NCBI GenBank assembly: GCA_947247005.1
Contig: OX365954.1
Span: 5,410,001-5,474,000, forward strand
DNA length: 64,000 nt
Direction of reading: 5' to 3'
DNA from: Spisula solida
Taxonomy: Eukaryota > Mollusca > Bivalvia > Venerida > Mactridae
In this document: positions 58,999 to 64,000 of the stretch, piece after piece
How the letters are laid out: each line of letters opens with the position of its first letter
How positions within the stretch are numbered: the first letter of the stretch is position 1
Program-made: the position numbers and the translations under genes
The notes under the pieces: model-generated
What the model was told of the DNA's origin: nothing
The model's input: only the letters and a program-made list of their open reading frames with translations
The model's database searches: none

Positions 58999-61900
58999 TA
59001 ATGAAGAAGACTTGTTCACCCGTAACCTAATGTAATATCCTCAGATAGTGGAGAAGTTGTCGGTTTTCTGTGACAGAGTAAGTTACTATTACAAAGTATG
59101 AAAATACATGTACATTTCAAGAAACTAGTCAGATCGCATGGTGGTCGTTGTTGTGAAGACTAAAAATACTATTACGTAAAGTCGAAACCTGCGGAAAGAA
59201 CGGAACAAACCCAAACCTAAAAACGTTTATCAGAATGATTCTCCTAACTGCAGGTTACGGTTCCTAAGGACATACTATGCTTGATTGAACGGTGATAATA
59301 CCAAAGATTAGATTCCCATCTTTAGACACTAATCTTGTTTGACCGATTCATAAAACGTATTCAATATCACCAAATAAAACCTATACTAACTTCAAAAGAA
59401 ATAAAATAATGCATTTTTTAAACACAGGAAGTTATCGGCACTGCAATCAAATATTTGTGGTCCCAAATTATCTATCTTGCACACATGAAACACTTAGGAG
59501 ACAGCTACATAAATCATCCTTTGTCACAGTGCACATATACCATTTAATTAAAGTTAAAGCTTATTTAGGAGTTGTAATGTAATGGTCATAGTCGTAGTTT
59601 TAAAATCACAAAAAGTCATATTCTGCACTATAACGAGCTCGACCCGTACCCTTGGTTCAGAGTTTGTATACGGGGAAGCTCTCTAGCACGGGCTTGTGGG
59701 AGTGATCTGTCCAGGTATACGTCTATGCTCAATAAAATGCTAGTAGAAAGAACATGTGATATCTCTCTACAAATTACCGTTTGAACTGTTACCCGACGGC
59801 ACTAGTTCTTAATGCGACTTTAATCCACAACAATAAAACTAAATCAAAACATATAGAGGGGTTCACTAGAACCTTTTAAAATTACTAGTGTCTGTTAGAT
59901 TCTATACACAAGATGTTACCATTCATAAATTATAGTCAAAATACCTATGCTTTAATTAAAATGTGACACTTCTTTTAGAATCCTCAAAATGTGATTATTT
60001 GAAATTGCAAGGGTCAACGGGTCACATGAAACCCGAACTCAAGGACATTTCATAATCGACGCGTTCAACAAGTTTTGTAAAGGAAATACATTCATTGTCA
60101 TAGACAACAGCCATTAGGGCCAATATGTTTAACAACGTATATTTAAGTGATCAAAAAAGAAAAAAGGCATAAACTCGTATAAATAATTTCAAATTATTTC
60201 ATCTCGATAATAATGATAAATGCATTATTAAATCCACATTCCTATTGACTGACTAATAAGCTGACAACTATTTACGTACACTGAATGGTATCATACTTAC
60301 ATTGGTATAATTATGCATACTGTAAAACCATTAAGTGCTATTCGTGGGTGATTACTCGTTGTTGCTATCACTAATAAACTCGATGTGGACCATATTGAAA
60401 ATTTTGTCTAAAACCAAATATGACATCCACTATATATAAAGTCGTTATTAATTGTATTAGTTTTTCTAGTCCATGAAATCAAATCTACGCTATGAATAGA
60501 CATCCGGAATGGTAGTATGTAAGACCCAATCAAATTAATATTATGGTACTAGTATTATGCTGGAAATGTTGTTTGTTGATGGAATGCACTTGACACAGTG
60601 ACATCCAGCAGAACGTCAATACAATGTTAGGATCAAAAGGTAGGTAGAGCTACCCGAACCACAATGTCCTTTGTTTGAGCCTAATATAGGTTTTTACGAC
60701 CCCACGAAGTTACCATTTACCAAAGTTCACAACAAAACCACGATAATGTATGTTATAACATTGTTATTATGTCTTCGATATGATCGCTTTTAATCCATAA
60801 ATAGCAAAAAACACCACGAAATTACCAAATCGCATAAATGTAGTATAGTTAGAAATCTATATCGTAATGCCACTAAAATATTTATAAATGTCATGTCCAT
60901 ATTAATAGATAATACATAAGCATGTAATTGATAAAATATATCACATGATTGATTATTTACGGTAATTGAGAACAAATGGGTCGTATTGTTACCATTGATC
61001 TCCCATGTAGCAGTATTATTAACAAGGGATGTAACTCCTGTATATACCAGACCATACCACCACCACCTGCATATAAGTCCTGCAACTTTTATACAATGAA
61101 TTATGAAAGGTATGTTTCATTTTTATGCCACTCGGAATTTTACACATTTTTCTACATGTTCAACAGTTAAGTTGTCAGCGCAGTTGATCATCGTAGCATT
61201 AAATGAATAAATGATAGAAAACGAGACATGTACCTTTAACAAGAAAACATACACAATGCTTGAGCAAACATTAAAGAGAACCCTGAGCAAACATAAGAAG
61301 TCCAGTTCATTGTATTCAGAGAACTGTTTCCGCCTAAATGTTGAACTCGACTTTCATCAACATCCCGTCCTCCATGCAGAGATCTCGTGATTAGACACAA
61401 ATTAATTCAATTACGACATCTGAAATTGAATCACGGTTATTATGTGGCTGTTAATGTATGTGTGACTCTTTGTTCTCATCAGCATCAAGCAGACGTATAT
61501 ACACACATGCGAAAGTGGTTGGTTATTATAGTGTCACCCCTGTTGAACGCTCCCCCTAATACTAGTATGACTTATGAAACACCAACATCAGACCAGTTTC
61601 CATTAGGCACTCAACAAATTGTTGAAAATGAATTCCATTTTTAGGTATTCAAACCTGAGAAGAACATTTTAGGTAATATATCTTAGCCCGGATTCTAACA
61701 CATTTATGTCACATTTGTCGACTAAAATAAAATAAAGAAATGCTAAATATTGCTAAATTTATCAAACAGGCTGATATTTTACTGTTACCCACAAAGCTAT
61801 GTGCTATTTATTTTATTACCCCGATCTTTTTTCAAGACAATACTTTCAAAAGTTACTATCACTCTGTGACATTAAAAAAATGTTCAGTCACGTACGTGGT

Positions 61901-62040
61901 AACATGATGGACGTTACAGTAAACATGTTCCCTGTTGGCCTATTGGAAATTAGCATAACGAAACAAGTGAGGGGTAATAAATTAATATGTTACTTGTTAT
62001 TAGGTCATTGTATTTGTTGTTGTATGTACAATGTATATAT
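58999..62040. other. Non-coding stretch, no gene seen
   Basis: No coding frame with recognisable content. A MITE-like ACTGTAAAACCATTAAG start is at about 60320. The 85-codon plus-strand frame at 61387-61644 has no family likeness that I can name. Confidence 0.4.
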
Positions 62041-62046
62041 TACGTT

Positions 62047-62067
62047 TATATATATATATATATATAT
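62047..62067. repeat. TA microsatellite
   Basis: About ten TA repeats. Confidence 0.9.
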
Positions 62068-62397
62068 TTATTATACCTCACTTTATATTACAATGCTAAA
62101 GTCCCATTACCCCCAGAGGCAGATATTTTGACTGTCCAACCTAAAAGACACGTGGTCGACCGAAAACTGACTGTCAGGTCATGTGATCGACCTGACATTT
62201 TGAATGTCATGCAAGGGCAAGTAACTGCGTAACTTTTAATTAATTGACTGCTGCAATATACAAGCTTTTCTAAAAATAGAATGTGGAATAAACATAACAA
62301 TATATGAAAGCACAGTCATGTCTACTGTTTAAAACTATCACAATCATGGCTGTGAGCATTTTACTTAGACTTATAATATTGTTCGGCATAATAAAAT

Positions 62398-62533
62398 AAA
62401 TATCAGATGCCTGCCTGCGTGACATTGATATTGTCAACATTCGAAACAGAATGTCACCCTCGGCTTCGCCTCGGGGTGACATTCTGCCCTCGGGTTGACA
62501 ATATCAATGTCACACAGGCAGGCATCTGATATT

Positions 62534-62534
<1 letters not shown>
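62398..62534. repeat. Long hairpin with CCCTCGG / CCTCGGGG tip
   Basis: The left arm AAATATCAGATGCCTGCCTG, then TGACATTGATATTGTCAAC, then CAGAATGTCACCC pairs with the right arm GGGTGACATTCTG, GTTGACAATATCAATGTCA, CAGGCAGGCATCTGATATTT. The arms are about 66 bp each with few mismatches. The tip CTCGGCTTCGCCTCGGG is GC-rich. It abuts a TA microsatellite on its right. Confidence 0.9.

Positions 62535-62540
<6 letters not shown>

Positions 62541-62589
<49 letters not shown>
62541..62589. repeat. TA microsatellite
   Basis: About 24 uninterrupted TA repeats directly beside the hairpin. Confidence 0.95.
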
Positions 62590-62592
<3 letters not shown>

Positions 62593-63371
62593 TTATTGTA
62601 TGTCTTTGCCATGTATGTATATGTTGATTTTGCAAATGGCCAAAGCCTATGTTCTTTGCTGGTCATACCAATGAACTTTGAACTTGAACATGATATTTAG
62701 CCTATTAAGAGAGACTTACATTTGTCACATCAGAAAAGGACGTATCAGCAATTAAACAAAGATGGATATTCGCCTTGTTCATTCTTCTGTGACGATACTA
62801 GTAAACCACTTGTAGCTATCCTCCATGATTGTCTTTACTGACTGGTTTGACTGTATTGGCCATTTTCTGATAAATGGTTTTGTATTTTATATACTGCTGG
62901 AATCCTACACTTGCACTTGAGGCAGGAGAATGTTAATTCATAATGAAAACAATCTGAGAGAATATCCAAGTCAGCTTATAACATGCAATATACCAGCAAG
63001 TATCATTTGTTCCTCACACTACAATTCATGGAATGGGCCACTTTTAGCATTCATTCCAATTATACAGCTACCATGAAAGAGCTAACACTATAGCACTATT
63101 AACAATGCACATGTCACTCGATGGCACATGCGTGCATTTATACGTCGCGAAGTGCTTAATAATAGTATCGTTATATTCTCAAAATTTTAATTGCCATCTA
63201 TCGGAGCTGTTTGTATCACGGAGATATTACCATTGTCATATGTGTAACACGAATACGTTTTCACTGCCACCAGTCCTAGTGGAGGCGGTTATTCCAAGGA
63301 TATTATTTGAATTTATTGTCATTTAGTGGAGCAAAAGACAATATTAAGTCAGACAGAGAATGCAGAACTCA
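62590..63371. other. Non-coding stretch, no gene seen
   Basis: No coding frame or RNA gene is recognised. Confidence 0.4.
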
Positions 63372-63641
63372 GCTTAACCAGCCAAGCACAGAATATATAA
63401 AAAACACACAAGGCACGATGCCCACCGGAACCAGCCAATCACACAAAACATAAAAAAACAAACATGTCACAATGCCCACCTGAACTAGCCGAGCACATAA
63501 AACAAAAAAATACACACAATGCACAATGCCCACCTGAACCAGCCGAGCACAGAAAACATTAAAAAACACATACGGTACAATGCCCACCTGAACCAGCCGA
63601 GCACAAAAAACATAAAAAAACATACAAAGCACAATGCCCAA
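63372..63641 (+). repeat. 54-bp minisatellite, five exact-length units
   Basis: Five units of exactly 54 bp (starts 63372, 63426, 63480, 63534, 63588) share CTGAACCAGCCGAGCACA, then AAAACATAAAAAAACA, then ACAATGCCCAC. The period is a multiple of three, so the minus strand stays open and reads an 18-residue period VGIV.C.FF.V.CARLVQ. The same unit occurs inverted at 23951-24060. Whether the frame is ever translated is unknown; the hydrophobic repeat is probably a consequence of the unit. Confidence 0.93.
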
Positions 63642-63863
63642 CTAAACAAGTTATATACCTCCCATTTCCAAGTTGTCGAAATTCTAAATGAACCAGTTTC
63701 AGCAAACAAAAAGCTGAATGACCAAGCTGAATGACCTAGTACCAAGAGTAAAATGGCTGAAATACCTAGTTTTATCTGTCAACTGGTACTACAGTACTTA
63801 AAGCACAGAGATTCTTTCGTTGGCCAATAACGGAAAATGTTATACATTACATTGATACCTAGA
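63642..63863. other. Spacer between two tandem arrays
   Basis: It contains a local duplication, AGCTGAATGACCAAGCTGAATGACC at about 63711-63735. No gene. Confidence 0.4.
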
Positions 63864-64000
63864 GGAGCTATCTAGAGCATGGGAAAGTTTTCATTGTCAC
63901 GCAAACGGGGCTATTTATAGCACAGGAACGTTTGTGCTGCCACCAAAAGGGGCTATTTTTAACACGGGAACGTTTGTATTGCGTCCAAAAGGGGCTATTT
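63864..64000. repeat. 42-bp tandem repeat running off the window
   Basis: Units start at 63864 (GGAGCTATCTAGAGCA, diverged, 43 bp), 63907, 63949 and 63991 with GGGGCTATTT, AACGTTTGT and CCAAAA. The array continues past 64000. Confidence 0.85.

Noticed and set aside
63369..63641. 90-codon minus-strand protein of 18-residue repeats
   Set aside because: The frame exists only because the minisatellite unit is 54 bp; no start context, flanking coding sequence or splice sites support a gene.

Overview
The window is AT-rich, repeat-dense animal nuclear DNA, most likely from a bivalve mollusc. I judge this from spliced-gene structure with a 14-kb intron, L1/Tx1-type LINEs, mariner-type elements, many foldback elements, and several repeat families typical of bivalves (blocks with GGGCCATAA, hairpins with a CGCGCTACGCGC loop, GACCACCTC-type repeats). 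No species can be named from sequence alone.

One convincing protein-coding gene is present. It lies on the minus strand in two coding exons: 45951-46092, then a 14.2-kb intron, then 29490-31759. The intron phases fit exactly. The predicted 803-residue protein has an N-terminal myristoylation signal (MGGTLSC), a low-complexity proline/serine linker with SH3- and SH2-type motifs, a CARD-like death-fold domain, and ten leucine-rich repeats of exactly 28 residues of the ribonuclease-inhibitor/NLR type. It has no NACHT ATPase between them. It looks like a membrane-anchored innate-immune or signalling adaptor rather than a normal NLR.

The left third (about 3.2-20.6 kb) is a segmental tandem array. 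Unit A (3.26-13.94 kb) is nearly complete but carries two LINEs. Units B (13.95-16.09 kb) and C (16.09-20.57 kb) are shorter, with complementary internal deletions. Because the units are homologous, one copy gives the empty site for insertions in another: LINE-1 (4.25-9.02 kb) and LINE-2 (about 11.2-13.3 kb, itself split by a foldback element) are only in A; a mariner relic (16.5-17.5 kb) and a TTAA-flanked hairpin element (19.57-20.48 kb) are only in C; a 330-bp block is only in B. A short minus-strand reading frame (KRRQR / NQASYLTP motifs) keeps its frame between A and C and may be an exon of a duplicated gene family.

The stretch 20.6-29 kb holds repeats: a 500-bp imperfect palindrome, two units of a 54-bp minisatellite, a 180-bp satellite interrupted by a hairpin element, and a MITE with TTAA ends just downstream of the CARD-LRR gene. 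The large intron and the 17 kb upstream of exon 1 hold no recognisable gene, only MITE, SINE and short-repeat traces. The right end (62-64 kb) has a long hairpin beside a TA microsatellite, a five-unit 54-bp minisatellite (the same family as at 24 kb, in opposite orientation), and a 42-bp tandem repeat that runs off the window.
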